This document shows positions 18,928 to 27,810 of a DNA stretch of 64,000 nt, piece by piece (position 1 is the stretch's first letter; each line of letters begins with the position of its first letter). The stretch is from positions 30,190 to 94,189 of the forward strand of contig NZ_JALQCW010000088.1 in the NCBI RefSeq assembly GCF_023241715.1. Reading direction: 5' to 3'. The notes under the pieces are model-generated. The model was not told the DNA's origin. It searched no databases and was given only the letters and a program-made list of their open reading frames with translations. Made by a program: the position numbers and the translations under genes. This stretch comes from Pseudomonas morbosilactucae. Lineage in GTDB: Bacteria; Pseudomonadota; Gammaproteobacteria; Pseudomonadales; Pseudomonadaceae.

Positions 18928-19890
18928 CTAGGCCGGGCGACCGTGCACCGACACGCAATTGCGGCCGGCTTTCTTCGAGGCGTAGAGGGCCTGGTCGGCC
19001 CGCTCGATCAGGCTGTGGTAGTCCGGCGCCGGGTGATCCAGGCAGGCGATGCCGATGCTCACGGTAAAGCGAATGGCCTGCTCGTTGTAGACCACCACCT
19101 GGTCTTGTGCGGCCTGGCGCAGGCGTTCGGCCAGGGTCAAGGCTCCGACCTCATCGGTGCCCGGCAACAGAATGCCGAACTCCTCGCCGCCGTAGCGTCC
19201 GGCCACATCGGAGTCGCGCACGTGGCCGCGGATCAATTGCGCCAGGCACTTGATCACCTGGTCGCCAGCCTGGTGGCCGTGGCTGTCGTTGATGTGCTTG
19301 AAGTGATCGATGTCGATCATCAGCAGGGCCGTGGCGCCGCCGTAGCGCCGCTGGCGGCTGAATTCCAGTTGCACGCTCTGTTCCCAGTAGCCCCGGTTGT
19401 TCAACTGGGTCAGATGGTCGGTGCGTGACAGTTGCTGCAGACGGCCGTTGGCGTTCTGCAGCGCCAGGTTGTTGATGGCCACGTCGGTCACGTCGTAGAT
19501 CACCAGGCACACATGATGAATCTCGCTGTTGCTCGAGCGCAGCGGCAGCAGGGTGGTGTTCTGGTACATGTACTCGGCTTGGCCGGTGATCGGCTGGTAA
19601 TTCTTGAAACGCACCAGGTGCGGGCGCAGTTTCCAGATGGTGAAGGCTGGTGTGCCCAGGGCCACCACCCGGCCCACCTTGCGCCGGAACCACTCGCGCT
19701 CGACTTCGGGAAACAGTTCGAAGAACGAGGTGTCGATGGCCTGTTTGGACTGCACCCCGGAACGGTTCTCCATAAAGCTGTTCCACACCAGCACCTGGCA
19801 TTCCAGGTCCAGCACCACGATGCCCACATCAATGCTCTGGACGATCGCCAGTAACCAGTGCAACTCCGCAAAATCCATTCGCTTGGTCAT
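18928..19890 (-). CDS. PAS-GGDEF diguanylate cyclase
   Basis: 320 residues. The N-terminal PAS-like sensor (about 1-130) begins LLAIVQSIDVGIVVLDLECQVLVWN. A short helix (NLALQNANGRLQQLS) leads to a GGDEF domain whose active site is RYGGEEFGILLPG. The RDSD five residues before GGEEF is an intact RxxD inhibitory I-site, so product feedback is expected. No transmembrane segment: cytoplasmic. The gene starts 3 bp after the stop of the RR-CheC gene, so the two are co-transcribed; the receiver protein probably controls the same behaviour (c-di-GMP/motility). Confidence 0.92.
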   Translation of the reverse strand: MTKRMDFAELHWLLAIVQSIDVGIVVLDLECQVLVWNSFMENRSGVQSKQAIDTSFFELFPEVEREWFRRKVGRVVALGTPAFTIWKLRPHLVRFKNYQPITGQAEYMYQNTTLLPLRSSNSEIHHVCLVIYDVTDVAINNLALQNANGRLQQLSRTDHLTQLNNRGYWEQSVQLEFSRQRRYGGATALLMIDIDHFKHINDSHGHQAGDQVIKCLAQLIRGHVRDSDVAGRYGGEEFGILLPGTDEVGALTLAERLRQAAQDQVVVYNEQAIRFTVSIGIACLDHPAPDYHSLIERADQALYASKKAGRNCVSVHGRPA

Positions 19891-19893
19891 GGC

Positions 19894-20883
19894 TCAGTTC
19901 ATCAGGTAGGAGAGTTTTTGCGCCAGCAGTTCCATGGAGCTTTCGGTGAACAGCAGCAACAGGTCGAAGTGGATGTTCTGTTCTTCCAGGCTGTAGCTGA
20001 TCTCCACGGCCTGGGTGGTTTCCCAGCGCTGCTGGTTCAGCCGGATCAGTTCGTCGATGCTGGTGTGTTCCCCCAGTACCTGGGGGTGGCCCACGGAAAA
20101 CACCACGTCCAATTGCTCGGCGATGCTGCTCAGGCAGGCGCCGATCAGCACGCTGGCCAGGTCGATCAGCACTTCCATTTCCTGGTACTTGGCGCTGTCT
20201 TGTTCCATCAGCCGGGCGATGTCGGCGACTTCCGAGTCGTGGAACATCAACAGCGCTTCGCCGGCAATGCCGCTGCCTATGTAGCCCTGGCAGATGGCGG
20301 TCAGTTGCTGGGTGCGGTTGGCGTCGCTGAGGAGCATTTGCAGCTCGCCGGCCTCAAGGATGTTGACGTGGGGGATGGGCAGGTTGACGAATACGTCCAG
20401 CACCTTGGCGATCAATGCCGCGGCGTAGCCCATGGAGACGTTGATGGTTTCGCGAAAGGCGTCGCGCAGGCTCACCACCGGCGCGGGCGAGGCGGTGGGC
20501 AGCAGGCCCGGTGTCGGCGGTTCCAGCAGGCGCAATTCGTGCAGCAGGTTGCGCAGTTCCTGGGGGTCGAAGGGCTTGCGCAGGAAGGCCCGCGCCCCCA
20601 GCTCGCGGGTGCGGCGCACGGCTTCTTCCTGGACGTCCCCGGAAATCACGATGATTTGCGCGTCCAGGCCTTCCTCGCGCACGGCACTCAACACCTGGTA
20701 ACCGTCCATCATCGGCATGGTCAGGTCCAGCAGCACCACATGCCCCAGCCCTTGGCGGATCGCTTGCAGGCCCTCTTGGCCATTGCTCGCCTGAGTGACC
20801 GAGACCCGCCATTCCTCGGGCAGGGTACGCAGCACCTGTTTTCTCGCCATGCTCGAATCGTCGCAGACCAGAAGGGGAATCAT
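19894..20883 (-). CDS. Response regulator with C-terminal CheC-like phosphatase domain
   Basis: 329 residues. The receiver is at 1-120 (LLVCDDSSMARK, phospho-acceptor in VVLLDLTMPMMDG, VISGD, FLRKPFDPQEL). A Pro-rich linker follows, then a CheC/CheX-like domain (INVSMGYAAALIAKVL, EVLIDLASVLIGACLSSIAEQL). CheC domains dephosphorylate CheY-type receivers or bind CheD. The fusion suggests a self-limiting or chemotaxis-interfering switch. ATG 20883 is chosen by family start (MIPLLVCDDSSMARK). First gene of a two-gene operon with the diguanylate cyclase. Confidence 0.85.
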   Translation of the reverse strand: MIPLLVCDDSSMARKQVLRTLPEEWRVSVTQASNGQEGLQAIRQGLGHVVLLDLTMPMMDGYQVLSAVREEGLDAQIIVISGDVQEEAVRRTRELGARAFLRKPFDPQELRNLLHELRLLEPPTPGLLPTASPAPVVSLRDAFRETINVSMGYAAALIAKVLDVFVNLPIPHVNILEAGELQMLLSDANRTQQLTAICQGYIGSGIAGEALLMFHDSEVADIARLMEQDSAKYQEMEVLIDLASVLIGACLSSIAEQLDVVFSVGHPQVLGEHTSIDELIRLNQQRWETTQAVEISYSLEEQNIHFDLLLLFTESSMELLAQKLSYLMN

Positions 20884-21523
20884 GGGGCGGAAACGCTCAT
20901 TGCAAAAAATCCAGGCGGGTAGGCAGTGTTCGGAAGTACGAAATAACTCAGTGCCAACAACAGTTTGGCGACTTTCAGGAATATCGGGCGTGCGCACTAT
21001 AGAGCCGTCGGCACGAATAGAACAAGTAATGCCCGAGATTATCCGTGGTGTATGGCATTCATTAATTGAACAACTTGTGAAAGTGTTTTGGTGTGCGCCG
21101 GTTAATAAGTAAGTCTATTTCGATGTATGGGTCGAAGGCCCCTGTTTGCTGGCGTATGGCGCAGTTTTTGGGGGTTGGCGGTGTGGATTGGTGAGGCGGT
21201 TATCTGACGCCATATGTTTGGCGCGGCAAATATCGACTGTTAGGCAGAAACAACTATGTGCGGCTATCGCACAGGCTATTGTTGTTTATTGATCTGCATC
21301 ATTTTTGTGCGCTGTTCGCGATTAATTGCTCGATCGAATATCTGTATCCATTAAAGCAATGAGTGCCGTTGTAGTGGGCTGTCTATAAGTTCGGCGCGCT
21401 TGCGTGGGGGAGGGCTGGGGCGCTCGAAGTATCAGGGGAAAAAATGTCAGATTTTGAGTCGCGGCCTGGACCTTTTTCTGCAATGCGCAATCATTAGAGC
21501 GTGGAAAACCAAAGGAGAGACGC
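20884..21523. other. 640-bp AT-rich intergenic region
   Basis: A clear fall in GC compared with both sides, many short stop-rich frames, no credible gene. It must carry the promoter of the RR-CheC/GGDEF operon (minus strand) and that of the DUF4174 gene (plus strand; AAAGGAGAG lies 5 bp before its ATG). A small RNA is possible but no defined terminator was identified. Confidence 0.5.
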
Positions 21524-22062
21524 ATGTTCATTCGGTCATTGACCTTCGCTACGCTGCTCGCTGTCGCCGGCCCCGTGCTGGCTGCCGACAACGACGGCCC
21601 ACTGTCCCAGGATCAAGGCAAGGCTCGCCCGCTGATCGTCATTGCCCCCAGCACCGTTGACCCAACCCTGGTCGCCCTGAAAAAGTCCCTGGACGAGCCG
21701 GCCAACCGCCAAGCCTTTACCGAACGCAACATGGTGCTCTACACCGTGGTCAACACCATGGGCCAGCGTGATGGCAAGGACCTGGACCCGCAATCCACCA
21801 TGGCCCTGATTCGCAGCCTCAAACTGGGCGCCGGGGCCAGACCAAAGTGATCCTGGTGGGCAAGGATGGCGAGAAGAAACTGGAGCATTCCGGGGCCATC
21901 GAGCTCAAGGAAATCTTCAGCACCATCGACCAGATGCCCATGGCCGAAAAAGAAGCCGCCGCCCCGGCGCCGGCCCCAGAGCCCGAAGCCAAGCCTGCCG
22001 CCGCCGGCAAGGCGGGCAAACCCGCGAAACCCACGGCGGCCCCCAAAGCCCTGGACGACTAA
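21524..22062 (+). pseudogene. DUF4174-domain exported protein, frameshifted
   Basis: The first frame (21524-21850) encodes a signal peptide (FIRSLTFATLLAVAGPVLAA) and the start of a DUF4174 domain (LIVIAPSTVDPTLVALKK, ERNMVLYTVVNT, LDPQSTMALIRSLKLGAGA), then hits TGA. The second frame continues the same domain (KVILVGKDGEKKLE, IELKEIFSTIDQMPMAEKE) followed by an Ala/Pro/Lys-rich tail to 22062. Loss of one base in the GGGGCC run around 21833-21838 explains the break: restoring it joins LGAGA to QTKVILVGKDG. The protein would be periplasmic, function unknown. Either a real inactivation or a sequencing error. Confidence 0.8.
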
Positions 22063-22117
22063 CCTCGCTTTCCCGGGCGGCGACTTCACGCCGAGCCTGG
22101 GCTCGCCGCTCACTCTC

Positions 22118-22140
22118 GTTCCCACGCTCGGCGTGGGAAT
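22118..22140. repeat. Pseudomonas intergenic hairpin repeat
   Basis: GTTCCCACGCTC followed by GGCGTGGGAAT forms a short palindrome of the kind scattered between genes in fluorescent pseudomonads. A related pair is at 30612-30672. Confidence 0.6.
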
Positions 22141-22276
22141 GCCTTCCAGAATGCTCCGCGTCCCGTCTTCCTGCCTCCGGCAGCCCTTGTGCCAACGCCG
22201 CGCCATTAGGGATGCGCAACGCCCGGCCCCTCAGGTAACTTAGGCGTCTTTTCGTCCCTGGCCAGGAAGCCCGTCC

Positions 22277-23668
22277 ATGCAGCCCTCCCGCTCGACCCTG
22301 ATCGCCCTGTTGGTGGCCGTGACCTTCTTTATGGAAAACCTCGACGCCACGGTGATCGCCACGGCCCTCCCGGACATGGCGAAAACCTTCGGCGTGGCGG
22401 CGGTGGACCTGAACATCGGCATGAGCGCCTACATGCTGGCGGTGGCGTTGTTCATTCCCATCAGTGGTTGGCTGGCGGATCGTTTTGGCACCCGCCGGGT
22501 GTTCGGCTCGGCCATCGTCCTGTTTACCCTGTCGTCCTTGCTCTGCGGCTTGAGTACCAGCCTGGAAACCTTCGTCGCCGCCCGGGTGCTGCAGGGCATC
22601 AGCGGGGCAATGATGGTGCCGGTGGGGCGCCTGGCGGTGTTGCGTGCCACCGAGAAGAAGGACCTGGTGCGGGCCATTTCCTTTATCACCTGGCCGGGCC
22701 TGGTGGCGCCGATCCTCGGCCCGCCCCTGGGCGGTTTTATCGTCACCCACGCTACCTGGCCGTGGATTTTCTACCTCAACCTGCCCCTGGGCCTGCTCGC
22801 CTTGATCGCCGCTTTGGTGCTGCTGCCCAAGCAGGAGGAGTCGAGCCCGCGCCGCTTTGATTTCTTCGGCTTCGTGCTGGTGGGCGGTGCCTGCTCGGCG
22901 ATCCTGTATGGCATGGAAATGCTCGGCCAGGCCCAGGCCCATCTCTGGCCGGGTTCGCTGCTGACCGTCGCCGGCCTGGCCTTGGCATTGCTGGCCAGTT
23001 GGCACATGGGGCGTCGCGCCGAACCGCTGATGGGCCTGGCGGTGATCAAGGTGCGCACCTTCAGCGTCAGCCTGGTGGGCGGTTCGCTGTTTCGGATATC
23101 CATCAGCACCTTGCCGTTTCTGCTGCCGCTGATGTTTCAACTGGGCTTCGGCCTGTCGGCCTTTGATGCCGGGCTGCTGGTGTTGGGGGTGTTTGCCGGC
23201 AACCTGGCGATGAAACCCTTCACCAGCGCGGTGATGCAGCGCTGGGGGTTTCGCCAGGTGTTGATGGTCAACGGCGTGCTCGGGGTACTGGCGATTGCTG
23301 CCTGTGCGCTGCTGGAGCCGCGCATGAGTTGGGCGCTGATCCTGTTCATTCTGTTTGTCGGCGGTTTGTCGCGGTCGATGCAGTTCACCGCGTTCAACAC
23401 CCTGGGTTTTGCCGATGTACCCAAGGAGCAAATGAGCGATGCCTCGACGCTGTTCAGCATGTTCTTCCAGTTGAGCATGGGCCTGGGGGTGGCGATTGGC
23501 GCCTTGCTGCTGCGCCTGGCGATGAACGTCCATGGGCATGAAGGGCAGGCGATGACGGCGGATTTCCAGCTGACCTTTCTCTGGGTCGCGGTGATTGCCG
23601 CCGTGGCCTTGCTGGACAACCTGCGGCTGCGCCACGAGGCCGGAGAGGCGGTGCTGCAAAAACGCTGA
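22277..23668 (+). CDS. MFS transporter, DHA2 (EmrB/QacA-like) family
   Basis: 463 residues with about 14 hydrophobic segments. Signatures: FMENLDATVIATALPDMA (TM1, the DHA2 'LDxTIVNVALP' motif), ISGWLADRFGTRRVF (motif A), RVLQGISGAMMVPVGRL (motif B), GPPLGGFI (motif C). These transporters export drugs or metabolites by proton antiport. No membrane-fusion partner is adjacent, so it probably works without an EmrA-like subunit. Monocistronic, with a hairpin terminator downstream. Confidence 0.88.
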   Translation: MQPSRSTLIALLVAVTFFMENLDATVIATALPDMAKTFGVAAVDLNIGMSAYMLAVALFIPISGWLADRFGTRRVFGSAIVLFTLSSLLCGLSTSLETFVAARVLQGISGAMMVPVGRLAVLRATEKKDLVRAISFITWPGLVAPILGPPLGGFIVTHATWPWIFYLNLPLGLLALIAALVLLPKQEESSPRRFDFFGFVLVGGACSAILYGMEMLGQAQAHLWPGSLLTVAGLALALLASWHMGRRAEPLMGLAVIKVRTFSVSLVGGSLFRISISTLPFLLPLMFQLGFGLSAFDAGLLVLGVFAGNLAMKPFTSAVMQRWGFRQVLMVNGVLGVLAIAACALLEPRMSWALILFILFVGGLSRSMQFTAFNTLGFADVPKEQMSDASTLFSMFFQLSMGLGVAIGALLLRLAMNVHGHEGQAMTADFQLTFLWVAVIAAVALLDNLRLRHEAGEAVLQKR

Positions 23669-23674
23669 GCCACG

Positions 23675-23709
23675 GCCGGCGCGCGCACTCGCTCAGTGCG
23701 GGCGCCGGC
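23675..23709. terminator. Hairpin between convergent genes
   Basis: GCCGGCGC-GCGCACT and AGTGCG-GGCGCCGGC pair around a 5-nt loop, in the 54-bp gap between the DHA2 transporter stop and the aminotransferase stop. Confidence 0.55.
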
Positions 23710-23722
23710 TAGGCAGTGCCGT

Positions 23723-24898
23723 TCAATGGGTATTCAGGGTCCGGCACAAGGCCTGGACGATCATCTCCACCTCTTCGGCATCGATCACCAGGGGGGGCAG
23801 CAGGCGGATGGTCTGGCCCCGGGTGACATTGATCAGCAAACCCTGCTCCCGGGCTGCCAGCCCAGCCAGGTCGGGCAGGGGTGTCTTGAGTTCGATGCCG
23901 ATCATCAGCCCCAGGCCACGAATCTCGCGAATGTGCCGATGCCCCCGCAATTCGTTGCGCAGGCGTTGCAACAGTTGCTCGCCTTGGTGCTTGGCGTTGG
24001 CCAGCAAGCCCTGTTCCTCGATGATCTGCAGCACCGTGCAGGCCACTCGGCAGGCCAGGGGGTTGCCGCCGAAGGTGCTGCCATGGCTACCCGGGGTAAA
24101 CAATTGTGCGGCTTTGCCCCGGGCCAGGCAGGCGCCGATGGGGATGCCATTGCCCAAGCCTTTGGCCAGGGTCATGACGTCGGGGATGACCCCTTCGTGC
24201 TGGCAGGCGAACCAGCGCCCGGTGCGGCCCATGCCACTCTGGATTTCATCCAGCATCAGCAGCCAGTCGCGCCGATGGCACAGGGCACGCACGGCTTTCA
24301 GGTAGCCCGGGGGCGGGATCTGGATCCCGCTCTCGCCCTGGATCGGTTCCATCAGCACCGCGCAAATGCGTTGGCCGTGGGCGCTGGCCAGCTGTTCCAG
24401 GGCGACGATGTCACCGAACGGCACCTTGATAAACGCTTCCTGATGGCTGCCGAACCCCAGGCGCACCGCCGGCCCGTCGCTGGCCGAGAGCGTGCCCAGG
24501 GTGCGCCCGTGAAAGCCGTTGCTCATCACCACCACCAGGGGCTGTTCGATGCCTTTGCTCCAGGCATGCAGGCGTGCCAGCTTCAGCGCGGTTTCGTTGG
24601 CTTCAGCCCCGGAGTTGTTGAAGAACGCCCGCTCCATGCCGGCCAGTTGGGTCAGCTTGGCGGCCAGGCGCTGTTGCCAGTCGATGCTGTAGAGGTTGGA
24701 GGTGTGCAGCAACAGCCCGGCCTGTTCGCTGATGGCCTCCACCAGTCGTGGGTGGGAATGGCCGACACCGGTCACGGCCACACCGGCGACGGCGTCCAGG
24801 TATTCGCGGCCGGCGGTGTCCCAGAGGCGCGTGCCCAGGCCTTTGCTGAAGTTCAGGGCCAGGGGTTGGTAAGTGTTCATCAGGCAGGCGGCGGACAT
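23723..24898 (-). CDS. Class III PLP-dependent aminotransferase (acetylornithine aminotransferase type)
   Basis: 391 residues. Motifs: YQPLALNFSKGLGTRLWDTAGREYLD, FFNNSGAEANETALKLAR, GFHGRTLGTLSASD, MEPIQGESGI, LLMLDEIQSGMGRTGRWFA (Asp binding the PLP nitrogen), TLAKGLGNGIPIGA (Schiff-base Lys), HGSTFGGNPLAC. It resembles ArgD/acetylornithine aminotransferase, but the genomic position beside a LysR gene rather than an arg gene suggests a second paralogue with a catabolic role. ATG 24898 has GGAG upstream; ATG 24880 (MNTYQPL) is the alternative. Divergent from the LysR gene at 25000. Confidence 0.83.
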   Translation of the reverse strand: MSAACLMNTYQPLALNFSKGLGTRLWDTAGREYLDAVAGVAVTGVGHSHPRLVEAISEQAGLLLHTSNLYSIDWQQRLAAKLTQLAGMERAFFNNSGAEANETALKLARLHAWSKGIEQPLVVVMSNGFHGRTLGTLSASDGPAVRLGFGSHQEAFIKVPFGDIVALEQLASAHGQRICAVLMEPIQGESGIQIPPPGYLKAVRALCHRRDWLLMLDEIQSGMGRTGRWFACQHEGVIPDVMTLAKGLGNGIPIGACLARGKAAQLFTPGSHGSTFGGNPLACRVACTVLQIIEEQGLLANAKHQGEQLLQRLRNELRGHRHIREIRGLGLMIGIELKTPLPDLAGLAAREQGLLINVTRGQTIRLLPPLVIDAEEVEMIVQALCRTLNTH

Positions 24899-24999
24899 CG
24901 CGGAAAACTCCAGGGGTGGTGGATGTTTTCCAGTATCGTTAGCCACCTGGGCTGGATAAACGCAGCCATTGTTTAATCATCTTGAAGTCAGGCTTGATA

Positions 25000-25902
25000 A
25001 TGGATCTGTTCCAGGCGATGTCGGTGTATGTGAAGGTGGTGGAGGCGGGCAGCATGACCGCTGCCGCCCTGGAGTGCGGCTTGTCCACCACCATGGTCGG
25101 CAACCATCTGCGGGCCTTGGAGCAGCGCCTCGGGGTCAGCTTGTTGAGTCGCACCACCCGGCGCCAGCGGTTGACCGAGTTCGGTGCCGAGTATTACCAG
25201 CGCTGTCTGGCGGTGCTGGGGCTGGTGGCTGATTCCGAGCGCCTGGCCGAGCAGGTGCAGGACCAGCCGGCCGGCACCCTGCGCATCACGGCGCCGCTGA
25301 CGTTTGGCTCCGAGCGCCTGGCTCCGGCCCTGAGCGAATTCGCCTTGCGTTGCCCCCAGGTCAAGCTCGATGTGGTGCTGACCAATCAGCGTCATGACTT
25401 GATCGACAGCGGCTTCGATGTCGCCATTCGCCTCGGTAACCCCGAACCCTCGGCACTGATCGCGCGGCCGCTGGAGGACTACACCCTGACGATTTGCGCC
25501 GCGCCGGCCTATCTGCAGCGCCGTGGTACGCCGCGACGGCCCGAAGACCTGCAGCAGCACGACTGCCTGGCCTTCGCCTATCCGGCGGGAGACGACTGGA
25601 GTTCAGTGGAAAAACAATGGCGCCTGAGCGGCCCTGAGGGAGAGATCCGGGTGCCGGTCTCCGGTTCGTTGATGATCAACAGTTCCGCCGGTTTGTATCA
25701 GGCGGCGCGCAGCGGCATGGGGGTGGTGATGTTGCCCGACGCCCTGGTCCAGGAGGACCTGGAGCAAGGGCGGCTGGTGGCCTTGTTGCAAGGCTACCAA
25801 CTGCCTCGGCGCCCGATGAACCTGCTGTATGCCCAGGACCGTTATCGCCTGCCCAAACTGCGCAGCTTCGTTGATTTCGCCCTGGAGAAGTGGGGTCGTT
25901 AG
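25000..25902 (+). CDS. LysR-family transcriptional regulator (CrgA/DhcR-like group)
   Basis: 300 residues. The HTH MDLFQAMSVYVKVVEAGSM ... TMVGNHLRALEQRLGVSLLSRTTRRQRLTEFG is the style of the large 'transcriptional regulator, LysR' group beginning MDxFxxMxxFVxVVExGSF. The effector domain begins at GTLRITAPLTFG. It lies divergently, about 100 bp from the aminotransferase gene, its likely target. Its 3' end overlaps the convergent Nudix gene by 4 bp. Confidence 0.87.
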   Translation: MDLFQAMSVYVKVVEAGSMTAAALECGLSTTMVGNHLRALEQRLGVSLLSRTTRRQRLTEFGAEYYQRCLAVLGLVADSERLAEQVQDQPAGTLRITAPLTFGSERLAPALSEFALRCPQVKLDVVLTNQRHDLIDSGFDVAIRLGNPEPSALIARPLEDYTLTICAAPAYLQRRGTPRRPEDLQQHDCLAFAYPAGDDWSSVEKQWRLSGPEGEIRVPVSGSLMINSSAGLYQAARSGMGVVMLPDALVQEDLEQGRLVALLQGYQLPRRPMNLLYAQDRYRLPKLRSFVDFALEKWGR

Positions 25903-26411
25903 GCCTTGGTGGCTTCGCTGGCCAGCAGCAACATGGCCGCCGAAAGGGTATGGCCGTCGCTGATCTTGCCGCCGGCGATCAGGCCCATCAGCTCCTGACG
26001 GCTGACCCACAGCACATGGTCCACTTCGCCGTCGGTCTCGGCGGCGCTCTGTTCGTCGATCAGCACTTGGCACACCGCCACCGCGCTGGCGATCAGCGAG
26101 GTGTTGCTGTGCAGCAGGCCCAGTTGCTTGACTTCGCAAGCGCGCCAGCCGGTTTCTTCCAGCAGTTCGCGGGCGGCGGCGTCGCTGGCGCTTTCACCGG
26201 CATCGATGGCGCCTCGGGGAAACTCGATGGACTGGCCGCCGATGGCCCGGCGCTTGAGTTCCACCAGCATCAGTCGGCCATCGGCCAGGGTCGGCACGGC
26301 AACGACGCCGTTGATGGCCTGGGCCTCCCTGATGATGAAATAACCGTTCTCGCGAACCACCTTGAAGTAGGGGGTTTCCAGCAGGCATTGGGTCTCGGTG
26401 ACAGGCTTCAT
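25899..26411 (-). CDS. Nudix hydrolase (ADP-ribose pyrophosphatase-like)
   Basis: 170 residues. The Nudix box is intact: GAIDAGESASDAAARELLEETGW matches Gx5Ex7REUxEExGU. Enzymes of this group hydrolyse ADP-ribose, NADH or related dinucleotides. It is the third gene of the minus-strand operon with the nadD-like gene and nrtR (8-bp gap to nrtR). This places it in NAD turnover, a likely role being recycling of ADP-ribose, the ligand that NrtR senses. The substrate is inferred from context. Confidence 0.82.
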   Translation of the reverse strand: MKPVTETQCLLETPYFKVVRENGYFIIREAQAINGVVAVPTLADGRLMLVELKRRAIGGQSIEFPRGAIDAGESASDAAARELLEETGWRACEVKQLGLLHSNTSLIASAVAVCQVLIDEQSAAETDGEVDHVLWVSRQELMGLIAGGKISDGHTLSAAMLLLASEATKA

Positions 26412-26419
26412 GCTCGGTA

Positions 26420-27127
26420 CTACTCCAGAAAACAGCGATCGAAAAGGTACAGGTTGGCGGGCTTGAGGTGTTCCAGGGTGGCTTGCGGGCGGCCGCCGTC
26501 GCCGCTTTTCTTGCGCCCGGTTTCCCGCAGGTGGCCGGCGTCGGTCATTTTCAGCAGGCGTTGGCGAATGCTGGTCTTGAGCACCGGGCGCTGCAGCACC
26601 AGGGAGAAAATATCCACCGCTTCCGGGGCGCTGAACTCAGTGCCGAGGAACATCAGTGGCAGGCTGCTGTACAGCGATTTGGAGAGCAGTCGTTCCTGCA
26701 CCTGCGCCACCAGTTGGTTGTGATCGAAGGGCAGTTTGAAGGCTGCCGACGCCACTTCCCCAAGGGGCTGAAAGCGCTGGTGGGCGGCCGGCTCAGCGGC
26801 GTCACTGGCAATCGCCAGGTAAAAAGTCGAGGACGACCAGCAGCGCGGGTCGCGAAACGCATCGCCGACGGTGCCCACTTGCTCGATCCAGGCCAAGGGA
26901 AGGTCGACCTTGCTGGAGGCGCGCAGGCGTTCCACGGCATCGTCCAGGCTGCGGTCCTCGACATCGCCGTTGACCACGATCCCCGGCAGCGCCCAGTGCC
27001 CGGCAAAGGGCTCGCTGTCGCGCTGGTTGAGGAGGATGTGCAGGGCCTGGGTCTGCCGGCAGTAACGCAACACGCAGAGGTCGATGGTGTGCAGGTAGGC
27101 GCTGTGGTGGGTGCTGCGGTCTGGCAT
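26420..27127 (-). CDS. nrtR: NrtR-type transcriptional repressor of NAD metabolism
   Basis: 235 residues: an N-terminal Nudix-like ligand domain (YLHTIDLCVLRYC, LLNQRDSEPFAGHWALPGIVV) and a C-terminal winged helix (VLQRPVLKTSIRQRLLKMTDAGHLRETG). The Nudix box is degenerate (GDVEDRSLDDAVERLRASS), as expected of a regulator that binds rather than cleaves ADP-ribose. NrtR represses NAD salvage genes and is released by ADP-ribose. Two matching palindromes lie in the divergent promoter region upstream (27691 and 27811). The gene begins 1 bp after the nadD-like stop, so it is autoregulated with its operon. Confidence 0.88.
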   Translation of the reverse strand: MPDRSTHHSAYLHTIDLCVLRYCRQTQALHILLNQRDSEPFAGHWALPGIVVNGDVEDRSLDDAVERLRASSKVDLPLAWIEQVGTVGDAFRDPRCWSSSTFYLAIASDAAEPAAHQRFQPLGEVASAAFKLPFDHNQLVAQVQERLLSKSLYSSLPLMFLGTEFSAPEAVDIFSLVLQRPVLKTSIRQRLLKMTDAGHLRETGRKKSGDGGRPQATLEHLKPANLYLFDRCFLE

Positions 27128-27128
27128 A

Positions 27129-27674
27129 TCAGTGTCCGTGGGCGGCGTAGAGGCGGTAGTTTAGCGGATCCATGCCCGGGGCTATCCAGTGCCGGGGCAG
27201 GGCAGTGCCCGAGACCAGGCATTGACGCAGGGCGGTGCTGCGCACATCCAGTTGTTCCTCGACGCAAAGTATGGAAAAACGCGCCAGCAGTTCGGCGCCG
27301 CGATGGAAGTCGGGCAGGCGCGCGGCCACATCCTGGCCCACCACCAGGGCAATGCGCTTGCCGTCGATGGCCAGGTCGTCGGCCAGGCGTGCCAGCAGGT
27401 CGTAGCTGTAGATCGGCGCCTGGCTATGCCGGGCCACATGCTCCTCGATGCGGCTGACCGCCAGCTCGGCGGGGCACAGCCCTTGCAAGTGCTCGACGAT
27501 GCTCTGCAGCCATTGCACCCGCCACTCGAAGTCGACCATGGACTTACCGTCCGGGTGCCGGAAGCTGGGGGCGACCAGCACCCGCCGGGCGTGGCGAGCG
27601 GCTTCGATCATCACTTGGGCGTGGCCGGCGTGGGGCGGGTTGAAGGCGCCGCCGTAAAGGGCGATTTCGAACAT
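27129..27674 (-). CDS. Nicotinate-nucleotide adenylyltransferase-like protein (second NadD/NadM-type)
   Basis: 181 residues of the nucleotidyltransferase superfamily. The (H/T)xGH motif is in GAFNPPHAGHAQVM and the ISSTxxR-like motif in DVRSTALRQ. It is shorter than the housekeeping NadD (about 215 residues) and stands first in an NrtR-controlled operon, so it is probably a salvage-specific NMN/NaMN adenylyltransferase that makes (deamido-)NAD from the nucleotide produced by PncB. ATG 27674 chosen by the family start MFEIALYGGAFNP. Divergent from pncA. Confidence 0.8.
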   Translation of the reverse strand: MFEIALYGGAFNPPHAGHAQVMIEAARHARRVLVAPSFRHPDGKSMVDFEWRVQWLQSIVEHLQGLCPAELAVSRIEEHVARHSQAPIYSYDLLARLADDLAIDGKRIALVVGQDVAARLPDFHRGAELLARFSILCVEEQLDVRSTALRQCLVSGTALPRHWIAPGMDPLNYRLYAAHGH

Positions 27675-27690
27675 GTGGCTCTCCCTATTG

Positions 27691-27705
27691 GTACATGACG
27701 TGTAC
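27691..27705. promoter_or_regulatory. NrtR operator upstream of the nadD-like/nrtR/nudix operon
   Basis: GTACATGACGTGTAC is a 7-1-7 inverted repeat with one mismatch, 16 bp before the nadD-like start codon on the minus strand. It matches the second copy at 27811 in 14 of 15 bases. Confidence 0.75.
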
Positions 27706-27810
27706 CCTAGCATTGGCTGTTTGAAAGCGCCATGCCTCTGTCATTCATATTTAACAGCTTGAATAGCTTGTGCTGGCCAATAAAAATTTCAATCGGTGCT
27801 TGATATGAAA

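Noticed and set aside
21917..23659. 580-codon open frame antisense to the DHA2 transporter
   Set aside because: Gln/His/Arg-rich composition typical of antisense to membrane protein genes; no motif.
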